62,237 nucleotides of DNA, from positions 1-62,237 of the forward strand of contig JASLEG010000181.1 in NCBI GenBank assembly GCA_030151225.1, given 5' to 3'. Below are positions 1-9,012 of the stretch, piece after piece. Numbering within the stretch: the stretch's first letter is position 1; every line of letters starts with the position of its first letter. The position numbers and the translations under genes were made by a program. The stretch is from Burkholderia sp. (lineage in GTDB: Bacteria; Pseudomonadota; Gammaproteobacteria; Burkholderiales; Burkholderiaceae). Under the pieces are notes generated by a model. That model worked only from the letters and a program-made list of their open reading frames with translations, ran no database searches and was not told the DNA's origin.

Positions 1-217
1 CACCGGCATCCACCCCGGCGGCGAGCTGCGCGAGCCGCCCCTGCATGGTCTCGATGTGGCGCCAGGCGGCGTCGTGCAGCGGATGTTCGGCGCGCCAGCG
101 CTCGAAACCGGCGGTGAGCGCGGTGTCGCGGGCGCCCGCGCCCTGCAGGTCCACCCACCATTCCACGGCGCGCCGCGCGATGTCCGGCGGGATCGCCGGC
201 CGTGCGTCCTGATTCAT
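1..217 (-). CDS. FecR-type anti-sigma factor, N-terminal part (runs off window)
   Basis: The visible 72 codons give the N-terminal DUF4880 region of FecR-like regulators: a start at MNQDARPAI, then the characteristic AVEWWVDLQ stretch and a W-R-x-x-H-P helix. Proteins of this family are single-pass inner-membrane regulators that relay a signal from an outer-membrane transducer to a partner ECF sigma factor. The start lies 18 nt after the stop of the upstream sigma factor gene, so the two are surely co-transcribed. The transmembrane and periplasmic FecR parts lie outside the window, and a TonB receptor probably follows there (inference). Family assignment is fairly safe; the specific signal cannot be told. 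Confidence 0.8.
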   Translation of the reverse strand, partial: MNQDARPAIPPDIARRAVEWWVDLQGAGARDTALTAGFERWRAEHPLHDAAWRHIETMQGRLAQLAAGVDAG

Positions 218-235
218 CGGCTCGAACTCACGCGC

Positions 236-745
236 TCACACCGCCATCGCGAAGAAGCACTGCGCGGCGGCCTTCACCAGATGGCGCTTGACCGTGGCCA
301 GCGAGATGCCGAGCTCCGCGGCGATCTCGGTCTGGGTCAGCCCGTCGAGCTGGGACAGCAGGAAGGCGCGCTTGGCGAGCACCGGCAGGCCGTCGAGCAG
401 CCGGTCGATCTCCAGCAGCGTCTCGAGCACCAGCGCGCGCGTCTCGGGCGACGGCGCCACCGGCTCGGGCTGGGCGGCGAGCGCCTCCAGATAGGCCAGT
501 TCGAGCTGCTCGCGGCGCCAGTGGTTGTACAGCACGCGCTGCGCCACGGTGGTCAGGAACGCGCGCGGCTCCTCGGCCCCGATCGGCTCCTCGCGCGCCA
601 GCAGCCGCAGGAACGTGTCGTGAGCGAGGTCGGCGGCACGATGCGCGCAGCCGAGCTTGCGCCCGAGCCAGCGCTGCAGCCAGGCGTGATGGCCGCTGTA
701 AAGCGCATCGACTTCGCTGTGCAGGAGCAGTGTGTTGGCCGACAT
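236..745 (-). CDS. FecI-like ECF RNA polymerase sigma factor
   Basis: A 169-residue protein of the length usual for iron-starvation ECF sigma factors. Region 2 is seen near residues 15-75 (DLAHDTFLRLL, then RAFLTTVAQRVLYNHWRR). Region 4 is near 115-160 (a helix-turn-helix reading LTQTEIAAELGISLATVKRH). It is expected to direct RNA polymerase to a siderophore-receptor promoter when released by the FecR partner encoded directly downstream. The chosen ATG is the first one after the promoter region and gives the canonical start; longer readings fuse it to unrelated frames. A Fur-box-like sequence sits about 40 nt upstream, pointing to iron repression. The family is clear; the cognate receptor is not visible. 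Confidence 0.9.
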   Translation of the reverse strand: MSANTLLLHSEVDALYSGHHAWLQRWLGRKLGCAHRAADLAHDTFLRLLAREEPIGAEEPRAFLTTVAQRVLYNHWRREQLELAYLEALAAQPEPVAPSPETRALVLETLLEIDRLLDGLPVLAKRAFLLSQLDGLTQTEIAAELGISLATVKRHLVKAAAQCFFAMAV

Positions 746-785
746 CGGAGGTCCCCGGCGCGGGTCGCGCTGGCAATCGTCATGT

Positions 786-806
786 AAATGAGAATGATTA
801 TTATAT
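786..806 (-). promoter_or_regulatory. Fur-box-like operator over the sigma factor promoter
   Basis: The plus-strand sequence aatgagaatgattattatat resembles the Fur consensus GATAATGATAATCATTATC. On the minus strand it overlaps a TATAAT -10 hexamer (complement of 800-805) placed about 55 nt before the sigma factor ATG. Overlap of the box with the -10 element fits classical iron-dependent repression. No DNA binding has been shown; this is a motif match. Confidence 0.65.
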
Positions 807-960
807 ACAACACCAAAAATATCTCGAAATAAATCTGTCAGCTTCGGGGGCTTGACGTGCGGAAACGAGACAGCAACGAAGGCGGAGGGAGAACGACGGG
901 GAGACGGCGTGGGAAAACCGGCGCGGCAAGGCCGGCGGGAGCGCGGCCGGCGCGCCGGGT

Positions 961-2361
961 TCAGGCGGCGGCAGCGACGGCCGCCCCTGCGGCGGCGTCG
1001 GCGAACCGTACCTCGACGGCCAGCCCGCGCCCGGCCGGGCCGTCGCCGAGCCGCACCGTGGCGTGATGCTGCTCGGCGATGCGCTTGACGATCGACAGGC
1101 CCAGCCCGCTGCCCGATTCGGCCACGCCCTGCGCGCCCTCGCCGCGATAGAAGCGCTCGAACACGCGCGCGCGGTCGGCCGCGGCGATGCCGGGGCCGGT
1201 GTCGCACACCTCGATCACGGGCGCGCCGCCCGCGTCGCGCCGGGTGCGCACGTCCACGCTCGCGCCGGCGCCCGCGTAGCGGATCGCGTTGTCCACCAGG
1301 TTGTTGAGCAGCACCCGCAGCGTGTCGGCATTGCCGGGCACCAGCAGCGCGCCCTCGCCCACCGCGCCGAGATCGACGTGGCGCGCGTCGGCCACCCGCG
1401 CGCGGTCGCCCACCACCGAGCGCGCCAGCGCGGCGAGATCGACGCTGCGATGCGGCGCCGTCTGCTGATCGGGCTCGAGGCGCGCGAGCGTCAGCAGCTG
1501 CTCGGCCAGATGCCCGAGCCGGGTGGTGCCGGACTGGATCTGCGCCACGATGCGCGCGCGCTCGGCGTCGCCGGTGGCGCGCCCGAGCAGCTGCGCCTGG
1601 ATCGACAGCCCCATGATCGGCGTGCGCAGCTCGTGCGCGGCGTCGGCGATGAAGTGCCGCTGCAGCGTGAACGACTCGTCGAGCCGCGCGAGCAGGTCGT
1701 TGATCGCGCTGGCCAGCGGCTTGACCTCGTCGGCCACGGCGTCGGTATCGAGCGGATCGAGATGGGTGGCGTGGCGCTGGCGCAGGCCGTCGGCGATCAT
1801 GCGCAGCGGCCGCAGCCCGTAACCCACGCCGAACCACAGCGCGATGGCGAGCAGCGGCAGCAGCGACAGCACCGGCCACAGCAGATGGATCGCGATGCGC
1901 GCGAGCGCGTCCCAGCGCGCCGTGCGCGGCTGCGCCACGCGGATCGTGGTGCCGGCGCTCTCGCGCACGTAGGTGTGCCAGCTCTGGCCGTTCGCCTCGA
2001 GCTTGGCCATGCCCGGCGGGCCCGGCGGCGGCAGCACGATGCCGGGATCGGTCGTGAACACCAGCTGCCCGCCGCGCCAGAGCTGCAGCATCACGTCGTC
2101 GGCGTCGTTGAGCTTGCGGGCGTGCGGTGTGCCGCCGTGCCCCGAGAACGCCGGCAGCCCGTGCGGATTGATCTCGATCTGGTGCGACACGCTGCGGATC
2201 TGGTCGTCGAGCAGGAAATCGAGCTCGCGCACCGCGGCCCAGTAGGTGCCGGCGCTGGCCAGCAGGCCCACCACGCAGGCGGCAGGCAGCAGCCACATCA
2301 GCAGCCGGCCGCGCAGCGAGCCCACCAGCCGGCGCAGCGGCTTGACGCGGCCGGGATTCAC
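961..2361 (-). CDS. Two-component sensor histidine kinase (QseC/PmrB type)
   Basis: A 466-residue membrane kinase. A first membrane segment lies near residues 20-44, a periplasmic sensor domain of about 115 residues follows, and a second segment (LLWPVLSLLPLLAIALWFGVG) ends near 180. A HAMP-like linker comes next, then the phospho-acceptor His243 in HELRTPIMG, and an ATPase domain with NLVDNAIRYA, DTGPGI and GSGLGLSIV. It starts with GTG in a GTGA overlap with the stop of the response regulator gene, so translation is coupled. The pair faces an RND efflux operon and probably senses a compound or ion linked to it (inference). A QseC/PmrB-like call rests on architecture only. Confidence 0.88.
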   Translation of the reverse strand: MNPGRVKPLRRLVGSLRGRLLMWLLPAACVVGLLASAGTYWAAVRELDFLLDDQIRSVSHQIEINPHGLPAFSGHGGTPHARKLNDADDVMLQLWRGGQLVFTTDPGIVLPPPGPPGMAKLEANGQSWHTYVRESAGTTIRVAQPRTARWDALARIAIHLLWPVLSLLPLLAIALWFGVGYGLRPLRMIADGLRQRHATHLDPLDTDAVADEVKPLASAINDLLARLDESFTLQRHFIADAAHELRTPIMGLSIQAQLLGRATGDAERARIVAQIQSGTTRLGHLAEQLLTLARLEPDQQTAPHRSVDLAALARSVVGDRARVADARHVDLGAVGEGALLVPGNADTLRVLLNNLVDNAIRYAGAGASVDVRTRRDAGGAPVIEVCDTGPGIAAADRARVFERFYRGEGAQGVAESGSGLGLSIVKRIAEQHHATVRLGDGPAGRGLAVEVRFADAAAGAAVAAAA

Positions 2362-3023
2362 GCGGCCGCCTCGCCGATCCGGTAGCCCACGCCGCGCACG
2401 GTCAGGATCGCCACGTGGCCGAGCTTCTTGCGCAGGTTGTGGATGTGCACCTGCACCGCGTTGCTCTCGACTTCCTCGCCCCAGCTGTACAGCCGCTCCT
2501 CGAACTGCTCGCGCGAGATCACCGCGCCGGGGTCCACCATCAGCTCGTGCAGCATCACGAATTCCTTCGGCGACAGCGCCACCTCGTCGCCCGACAGCCA
2601 CACCTGGTGGCGCACCGGGTCGAGCCGCAGCGCGCCGGCCGACAGCGTGGTCCGGGCGCGGCCCGCGTGGCGGCGGTTCACGGCGCGAATGCGCGCCAGC
2701 AGCTCCTCCAGCACGAAGGGCTTGACGAGGTAGTCGTCGGCGCCGGCGTCGAGCCCGGCGATGCGGTCGCTCACCGCGTCGCGCGCCGTGATCACGATCG
2801 CGGGCAGCGCGTCGTCGCGGCGGCGCAGCCCGCTCAGCAGCGCGAGGCCGTCCTTGCCCGGCAGCCCGAGATCGAGCAGCAGCAGCCCGTAGGGCGTGGT
2901 GCGCAGCGCGAGCGTGGCCGCGTCGCCGTCGCGCACCCAGTCCACCGCGAAGCCTTCGTGGCGGAGTCCTTCCTCGAGCCCGCTGCCGATCAGCGGATCG
3001 TCCTCGACGAGCAATACGCGCAT
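2358..3023 (-). CDS. OmpR-family response regulator (QseB/PmrA type)
   Basis: A 221-residue regulator with a receiver domain (acidic pair E7/D8/D9, phospho-acceptor Asp51 in LLLLDLGLPG, the conserved VKPF lysine near residue 100) and a C-terminal winged-helix DNA-binding domain (ALSPKEFVMLHELM, then VQVHIHNLRKKLG). The start MRVLLVEDDP is the family-standard start; the longer upstream reading is low-complexity. It overlaps the kinase gene by 4 nt. Tandem CTTAG and TTAAG repeats with 11-bp spacing in the divergent promoter region are the sort of site such regulators bind, so autoregulation and control of the RND operon are likely. Confidence 0.92.
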   Translation of the reverse strand: MRVLLVEDDPLIGSGLEEGLRHEGFAVDWVRDGDAATLALRTTPYGLLLLDLGLPGKDGLALLSGLRRRDDALPAIVITARDAVSDRIAGLDAGADDYLVKPFVLEELLARIRAVNRRHAGRARTTLSAGALRLDPVRHQVWLSGDEVALSPKEFVMLHELMVDPGAVISREQFEERLYSWGEEVESNAVQVHIHNLRKKLGHVAILTVRGVGYRIGEAAA

Positions 3024-3087
3024 GGTGCCTGTTTCCTTCGAATGCCTGGCGGGCGCGCGGCCGATCCGGCACCCGATAGCCGCGCAT

Positions 3088-3210
3088 CTTAGGCAGCGCT
3101 GCCTTAGCGCCGCCTTAGCAGCGCTCGGCCGGGCTCCGGGGGCCGGAGCGGCGTGCCGTGGCACCTCGCCACGTCCGGCGATCGGGGCGCGAACGTTAAG
3201 CCTCCCTTAA
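3088..3210. promoter_or_regulatory. Tandem CTTAG/TTAAG boxes in divergent promoter region
   Basis: CTTAG occurs at 3088, 3103 and 3114; the last two are exactly 11 bp apart. A second pair, TTAAG at 3196 and TTAA at 3207, is again 11 bp apart. Direct half-sites repeated every 11 bp (one helical turn) are the known operator design of OmpR-family regulators such as PmrA and QseB. One group lies close to the regulator gene and the other close to the efflux operon start. Binding is inferred from the pattern. Confidence 0.55.
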
Positions 3211-3274
3211 TGCTGGCCCCAACAGAATCCGCCACTCGGTCTTCGTCGTCGCATCCGATCCACAGGAGTCCAGA

Positions 3275-4783
3275 TTGCCCCGAGCCTTTCCCTTTCCGCC
3301 GCGTCGTGTCGGCGCCGTGCTTGCCTCGGCGTGCCTGCTGGCGAGCGCGGGCTGCGCGTCGTACCGGCCGCAGCCGCTCGCGCACACGGCCAGCTTCGTC
3401 GGCACGAACGGCCTCGCGCGGCTCGTGATCGATCCGGCGCGCATGCCGCTGCCGGCGCTGGCCGCCCATCGCTTCGATCCGTCCGACGGTTTCGACATCG
3501 ACGAGATCGCGATGCTGGCCGTGGCCAACGATCCCGACCTGCGCCTCGCGCGCGACGACCTGGGCATCGCGCGGGCGCAGGCGTTCGCGGCCGGCCTGCT
3601 GCCCGATCCGCAGATCAGCGTGTCGAGCGACTACCCCGGCCAGGTGGGCCTCGCGCGGGCGTTCTCGTACGGGCTGGCGATGGACGTGATGGCGATCGTC
3701 ACGCGCGCCGCGAACCGCAAGGCCGCCGACGCGAACACGCGCAAGACCGACCTCGCGCTGCTGTGGCAGGAATGGCAGGTGGTGACGCAGGCGCGCCAGC
3801 TGTTCGTGAAGGCGCGCTTCCAGGACGCGGTGCTGCCGCTGGCCGACGCGCAGCGCGAACTCGCACGCACGCGCCTCGCGCATCTGCGGGACGCGCTCGC
3901 GCGCCACGACACGACCGACGACGTCGCCACCGCGGCGCGGCTCGCCTGGGCCGACGCGAGCCGGCAGGACGACGACCTGCGCCGCGCGCGCGAGCAGACC
4001 CATCACGACCTGAACCTGCTGCTCGGGCTCGCGCCCGACGTGACGCTGCAACTGGTGGGCGAGCCCGGCGACGACGGCGCCGCCACGCTGCCTTCCGACG
4101 CGGCGCTCGATGCCGCCCTGGCCGCGCTGCCGTCGCGCCGGCCCGACCTGATCGCGCTCGAGGCCGGCTACGCGGCGCAGGAGCAGAAGCTGCGCGCGGC
4201 CGTGCTGAACCAGTTTCCGAACCTGCAGGTGGGCTTCAATCGCGCTCGCGACACGTCAGAGATCTATACCAGCGGCTTCCAGATCAATTTCTCGCTGCCG
4301 GTGTTCAACCGCAATCGCGGCAACATCGCGATCGAGACGGCCACGCGCCGGCGCCTCGCCGACGAATACGCCGCGCGCCTGAACGCGGCCTGCGCCGACG
4401 TCGCCCACCTGCGCGCCGATACCGCGCTTGCCGCCGCGCAGCTCGCGCGCTCGGAAGCGGCACTGCCGGCGCTCGATGCCGCCGCGACCCGCGCGCGCGA
4501 TGCCTACGCCACGCACGCCATCACGATGCAGCAGATGAACGACGCGGCGAGCGCGGCGCTGGCCCGGCACATCGACGCGGCCACGCAGCGCGAAGCGCTG
4601 GCCGAGCAGCGCATCGGCCTGCAGGCGCTGCTCGGTTCGGCGCTGGCCGAGCCGGACGGCAAGGACACGGCGCGCGCCGAAGCCTCGCTTCCGCCCGGCC
4701 CGCCACGCAACGCCTGCGCGGCGATGCCGGCGGAACTCGCCGCCGCTTCGTCGTCGCCGTCACCTTCGCCCGTTTCCCGTTGA
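3275..4783 (+). CDS. Outer-membrane efflux lipoprotein (TolC/CusC family)
   Basis: A 502-residue outer-membrane channel component of a tripartite pump. The N-terminus has a lipoprotein signal with lipobox ASAGC (Cys near residue 27), followed by the long helical repeats of the OEP family. The second half carries the typical motif ALAALPSRRPDLIALEAG and later NFSLPVFNRNRGNIA. A TTG start is chosen because the sequence caggag lies 7-10 nt upstream and no ATG precedes the signal peptide. It is the first gene of a three-gene operon with the adaptor and RND pump. The substrate is unknown. Confidence 0.88.
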   Translation: MPRAFPFPPRRVGAVLASACLLASAGCASYRPQPLAHTASFVGTNGLARLVIDPARMPLPALAAHRFDPSDGFDIDEIAMLAVANDPDLRLARDDLGIARAQAFAAGLLPDPQISVSSDYPGQVGLARAFSYGLAMDVMAIVTRAANRKAADANTRKTDLALLWQEWQVVTQARQLFVKARFQDAVLPLADAQRELARTRLAHLRDALARHDTTDDVATAARLAWADASRQDDDLRRAREQTHHDLNLLLGLAPDVTLQLVGEPGDDGAATLPSDAALDAALAALPSRRPDLIALEAGYAAQEQKLRAAVLNQFPNLQVGFNRARDTSEIYTSGFQINFSLPVFNRNRGNIAIETATRRRLADEYAARLNAACADVAHLRADTALAAAQLARSEAALPALDAAATRARDAYATHAITMQQMNDAASAALARHIDAATQREALAEQRIGLQALLGSALAEPDGKDTARAEASLPPGPPRNACAAMPAELAAASSSPSPSPVSR

Positions 4784-4842
4784 CCGCCGTGTCGCGACGC
4801 GCCGCGCGTCGCGCCGCCCCTACCCCGCTCACGCTACCGACC

Positions 4843-5940
4843 ATGTCCTCTCCGTTTCCGTCCCGCGCCGTGCTCTCGGCGCTTGTCCTGCTGCCGGCGC
4901 TCGGCGCCGCGCTCGCGCCGGGCCTTGCCCGCGCCGACGCGCCCGCCACGGTGGCCGTGGTGCTCGCGCCCGTCACGCGCGGCACCGTCGCCGATCAGAT
5001 CAGCGCCTATGGCGTGGTGGCCGCCTCGGCCGACAACGCACCGAGCGTGAGCCTGCCCTACGTGGCGCGCGTCACGCGCGTGCTCGTGCAGCCGGGCCAG
5101 CGCGTCGCGCGCGGCGCCGGGCTGTTCGTGGTGGAAGCCGATCCCGCCGCCGTGACCGCGCTGACCCAGGCGCAGAGCGCCGCGAAGCTGGCCCGCGACG
5201 AGCGCGTCCGCACCGAGGCGCTGCTGCACGACGGCCTCGCCACCGCCTCGCAACTGGCCACCGCGCGCAAGGCCGACACCGACGCGCAGCAGGCGCTGGC
5301 CGCGCAGACGCGGCTCGGCCTCTCGATCGGCCCGCACACGGTGCCCGCGCCGGCCGACGCCGTGGTCTCGCAACTGAGCGCGACCAGCGGCGATCAGGTG
5401 CAGGCCGGCGCTCCGCTCGCGCAGCTGATCGGCGCGAGCGGCGATGGTCACGGCAGCGCGCCGGCGGCCAACGTCATGCTCGGCGTCGAGCCGGCAGACG
5501 CGGCCACGCTGCGCCCCGGCGACACGCTCGCGATCCGCGCCCTGTCCGCGCGCGCCGGCGCGCCGGTGGCCGGCCGCATTACCGTGGTGGGCGCCTCGAT
5601 CGACCCGCAGAGCCAGCTCGTGGACGTCGGCGCCGCCGTGCCGCTGGCCGGCACCGCGCTGATCCCGGGCACCCGCGTGCGCGCCGACATCGCCGCGCAC
5701 CCCGGCACCTGGTGGATCGTGCCGCGCGCGGCCGTGCTGCGCGACGCGCACGGCGCCTGCGTGTATCAGGTCAGCCCCGACCGGCACGCGCATCGCATCG
5801 CCGTGAGCGTGCGCGTGGAGAACGACGACGGCTACGGCGTGGACGGCCCGCTGCACGCCGGCTGGCCGCTCGTGACCTCGGGCAACTACGAGCTCGCCGA
5901 CGGCGCGGCCGTGCGCAACGCCGGAGGCGCGCAACCATGA
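4843..5940 (+). CDS. RND efflux periplasmic adaptor (membrane fusion protein)
   Basis: A 365-residue secreted protein: signal peptide to about residue 30 (AALAPGLARA), then the lipoyl-like half motif SLPYVARVTRVLVQPGQRVARGAGLFVVE, a short helical hairpin (TQAQSAAKLARDERVRTEALL) and beta-barrel domains. Adaptors of this family link the inner-membrane pump to the outer-membrane channel. The gene begins 59 nt after the channel gene and ends in an ATGA overlap with the pump gene. No convincing Shine-Dalgarno is seen before the chosen ATG, so the start is slightly uncertain. Confidence 0.87.
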   Translation: MSSPFPSRAVLSALVLLPALGAALAPGLARADAPATVAVVLAPVTRGTVADQISAYGVVAASADNAPSVSLPYVARVTRVLVQPGQRVARGAGLFVVEADPAAVTALTQAQSAAKLARDERVRTEALLHDGLATASQLATARKADTDAQQALAAQTRLGLSIGPHTVPAPADAVVSQLSATSGDQVQAGAPLAQLIGASGDGHGSAPAANVMLGVEPADAATLRPGDTLAIRALSARAGAPVAGRITVVGASIDPQSQLVDVGAAVPLAGTALIPGTRVRADIAAHPGTWWIVPRAAVLRDAHGACVYQVSPDRHAHRIAVSVRVENDDGYGVDGPLHAGWPLVTSGNYELADGAAVRNAGGAQP

Positions 5941-8900
5941 AGGCAGGCCAATGGATGCAGGCGCATCGCCGCTCGCTGCTGTTCGTGATCGCGCTGCTCG
6001 CGATCGGCGGCGCACTGACGGCGCTGCGGCTGCCGATCTCGCTGTTCCCGAACGTGGCGTTCCCGCGCGCGGTGGTGTCGCTCGACGCCGGCGACCGCCC
6101 CGCCGAGCAGATGGCGGCGCTCGTCACGATGCCGGTGGAGGAGGCGCTGCGGCGCGTGCCGAACGTTCAGGATGTCGAATCGAGAACCAGCCGCGGCGCG
6201 GCCGAGATCTCGCTGAACTTCGGCTGGGGCACCGACATGGCACAGGCCACGCTGCAGGCGCAGGCCGCGATCGCCGAGATTCTCTCCACGCTGCCGTCCG
6301 GCACCTCCATGCAGGTGCGCCGCATGGATCCGACCGTGTTTCCGGTGATCGCCTACAGCCTCACCTCGACCACGCAGTCGCCGTCGCAGTTGCGCGATCT
6401 CGCGCAGTTCCAGCTGCGCCCGCTGCTGTCCGCAGTGGGCGGCGTGGCGCGCGTGGACGTGACCGGCGGCACGCAGGACGAGCTGCAGGTGGCCGTCGAT
6501 CCGCAGCGCCTGGCGGCCTGGAAGCTGTCGCTGGCCGACGTGTCGCGCGCGGTGGGCGCCGGCAACGTGCTGATGGCGACTGGCCGCATCGAGGATCACG
6601 ACAAGCTGTACCTGGTGGTGGCCGACGCCGCCTTCGGCGGCCTCGACGCGCTGCGCAACGTCGTGGTGGCCGCCAGCGGCGGCACCCAGGTGCGGCTCGG
6701 CGACGTGGCCAGCGTCACGCACGGCACCGTGCCGCAATGGATCCGCGTGACGGCCGACGGCCACGACGCCGTGCTCGTGAACGTCTATCAGCAGCCCGGC
6801 GCGAACAGCGTGGCGATGGCCGCCGCGATCCGCGCGAAGCTGGCCGATTTCGCGAAGCAGATGCCGCCCGGCGTGCATCTGGCCAACTGGTACGACCAGA
6901 GCGAGCTGGTGGTGGCGTCCGCCTCGAGCGTGCGCGACGCGATCCTGATCGGCGTGCTGCTGGCGGCGGCCACGCTGTTCGTGTTCCTGCGCAACCTGAA
7001 GATCACGCTGATCGCCGTGGCGCTGGTACCGATCGTGATGGCCGCCACCATCCTGCTGCTCGACGTGGCCGGGACGGGCTTCAACATCATGACGCTGGGC
7101 GGCATGGCCGCCGCCGTGGGCCTCGTGATCGACGACGCGATCGTGATGATCGAGCACATCGCGCGGCGCCTGCGCGAGCCGGGCGAGCACGGTTTCCACG
7201 GCCGCGTGATGCGCGCCGCGCTGGAATTCACGCGGCCGCTGGCCGGTTCCTCGGCGGCCACGCTGATCATCTTCGTGCCGCTGGCGTTCCTGTCGGGCGT
7301 GACCGGCGCGTTCTTCAAGGCCTTGTCCGTCACCATGGCGAGCGCGCTGCTGATCTCCTTCCTCGTCACCTGGCTCGCGATCCCGATCCTGTGCGACCGC
7401 TGGCTCACCGCGAAGGACGCCGAGGAACATCCCGAATCGCGGCTGGCCGCCTGGCTGAACCGGCGCTACGCGGCGCTCGTCGCGCGCCTGAGCGCGCGGC
7501 CGCTGCGGGTGCTGCTCGGCGTGATCCCGCTGCTGGCCGCCTCCGCGTTCGCCTACACGCAGGTGGGCAGCGGCTTCATGCCGTCGATGGACGAAGGCGG
7601 CTTCGTGCTCGACTATCACACCGCGCCCGGCACCTCGGTCACGGAAACGGACCGGCTCGTCAAGCAGATCGAGGCCATCGTGCGCGCCAATCCGAACGTC
7701 GATACCTACTCGCGGCGCACCGGCGCCGGCCTCGGCGGCGACCTCAACGAGCCGAACAAGGGCGACTTCTTCATCCGCCTCAAGTCGGGCAAGCGCGAGC
7801 CGGCCGACAAGGTGATGGAGGAGATCCGCGCCGACGTCGACACCCGGGTGCCGGGCGTGAGCATCGAGCTCGCGCAGCTGATGGAGGACCTGATCGGCGA
7901 CCTGACCGCCGTGCCGCAACCGGTGCAGATCAAGATCTACGCCGACGACACACGCGTGCTAGACGCCACCGCGCAGCGCGTGGCCGCGCGCATCGGCCGG
8001 GTCGCCGGCATCGTGGACGTGAACGACGGCATCAACCCGGCCGGCGACGCGCTCGACCTGCACATCCGCCCCGATGCCGCCGCCGCCGAGGGCATGGACC
8101 CGCAGGCGATCGCGCAGCAGGTGTCGGACATGGTGCAGGGCGCGGTGGCCACGCAGTATCAGGTGGGGCCGAAGACGATCGGCGTGCGCGTGCATGTGGC
8201 CGGCGCGCGGCACCTGACCGACACCGCGCTCGGGCGCCTGCCGATCCGCGCGCCCGACGGCCACCTGTTCGCGCTCGCACGCGTGGCCGCGCCCGAAGCC
8301 GTGAGCGGCCAGCCCGAGATCAGCCGCGACAACCTCAAGCGCATGGTGGCCGTGACCGCGCGCATCGATGGCCGCGACCTCGGCTCGACGATCGCCGACG
8401 TGCAGCGCGCGCTGGCCACGCCCGCGCTGCTGCCGAAGGGCGTGTATTACGAGCTGGGAGGGCTGTACCAGCAGCAGCAGATCGCGTTTCGCGGGCTGCT
8501 GGCCGTGTTCGGCGCCGCGCTCGCGCTGGTGTTCGCGCTGCTGCTGTTCCTGTACGAGCGGCTGCGCATCGCGCTGGCCGTGCTGGCCATGCCGCTGCTC
8601 GCGGCCGGCGCCGTGTTCGTGGGGCTGTGGCTGACCGGCATCGAGCTGAACATCTCCGCGATGATGGGCATGACGATGATCGTGGGCATCGTGACCGAGG
8701 TGGCGATCTTCTACGTGTCCGAATTCCGCTCGCTCGTGCAGGAGCACGGCATGCCGGCCGGCGAGGCGCTGATCGTGGCCGGCCGCAACCGGCTGCGGCC
8801 GATCGCGATGACCACCATCGCCGCGATCCTGGCGCTGCTGCCGCTGGCGTTCGCGCTGGGTCAGGGCTCGGCGATGCAGCAGCCGCTGGCGGTGGCGATC

Positions 8901-8996
8901 ATCTCGGGGCTGGTAGTGCAGCTGCCGCTGGTGCTGGTGGTGTTGCCGGTGCTGTTGCGGGTGTTGTTGAGGCGGGAGATGGGCGGCGAAGGTTGA
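5937..8996 (+). CDS. RND efflux pump, inner-membrane transporter
   Basis: A 1019-residue resistance-nodulation-division transporter. TM1 is near residues 12-30, and the porter-domain start PISLFPNVAFPRAVVSLDAGDRPAEQM follows. The TM4 signature GMAAAVGLVIDDAIVMIEHI carries the paired aspartates that drive proton coupling, and a second set of membrane helices includes GMTMIVGIVTEVAIFYVSEF. The DDAIV motif favours the organic-substrate (HAE1) branch over metal exporters. It overlaps the adaptor gene by 4 nt (ATGA). The divergent two-component system probably controls it. No exact pump name is supported. Confidence 0.92.
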   Translation: MKAGQWMQAHRRSLLFVIALLAIGGALTALRLPISLFPNVAFPRAVVSLDAGDRPAEQMAALVTMPVEEALRRVPNVQDVESRTSRGAAEISLNFGWGTDMAQATLQAQAAIAEILSTLPSGTSMQVRRMDPTVFPVIAYSLTSTTQSPSQLRDLAQFQLRPLLSAVGGVARVDVTGGTQDELQVAVDPQRLAAWKLSLADVSRAVGAGNVLMATGRIEDHDKLYLVVADAAFGGLDALRNVVVAASGGTQVRLGDVASVTHGTVPQWIRVTADGHDAVLVNVYQQPGANSVAMAAAIRAKLADFAKQMPPGVHLANWYDQSELVVASASSVRDAILIGVLLAAATLFVFLRNLKITLIAVALVPIVMAATILLLDVAGTGFNIMTLGGMAAAVGLVIDDAIVMIEHIARRLREPGEHGFHGRVMRAALEFTRPLAGSSAATLIIFVPLAFLSGVTGAFFKALSVTMASALLISFLVTWLAIPILCDRWLTAKDAEEHPESRLAAWLNRRYAALVARLSARPLRVLLGVIPLLAASAFAYTQVGSGFMPSMDEGGFVLDYHTAPGTSVTETDRLVKQIEAIVRANPNVDTYSRRTGAGLGGDLNEPNKGDFFIRLKSGKREPADKVMEEIRADVDTRVPGVSIELAQLMEDLIGDLTAVPQPVQIKIYADDTRVLDATAQRVAARIGRVAGIVDVNDGINPAGDALDLHIRPDAAAAEGMDPQAIAQQVSDMVQGAVATQYQVGPKTIGVRVHVAGARHLTDTALGRLPIRAPDGHLFALARVAAPEAVSGQPEISRDNLKRMVAVTARIDGRDLGSTIADVQRALATPALLPKGVYYELGGLYQQQQIAFRGLLAVFGAALALVFALLLFLYERLRIALAVLAMPLLAAGAVFVGLWLTGIELNISAMMGMTMIVGIVTEVAIFYVSEFRSLVQEHGMPAGEALIVAGRNRLRPIAMTTIAAILALLPLAFALGQGSAMQQPLAVAIISGLVVQLPLVLVVLPVLLRVLLRREMGGEG

Positions 8997-9012
8997 CGAC
9001 AGCGTCCAGCGC

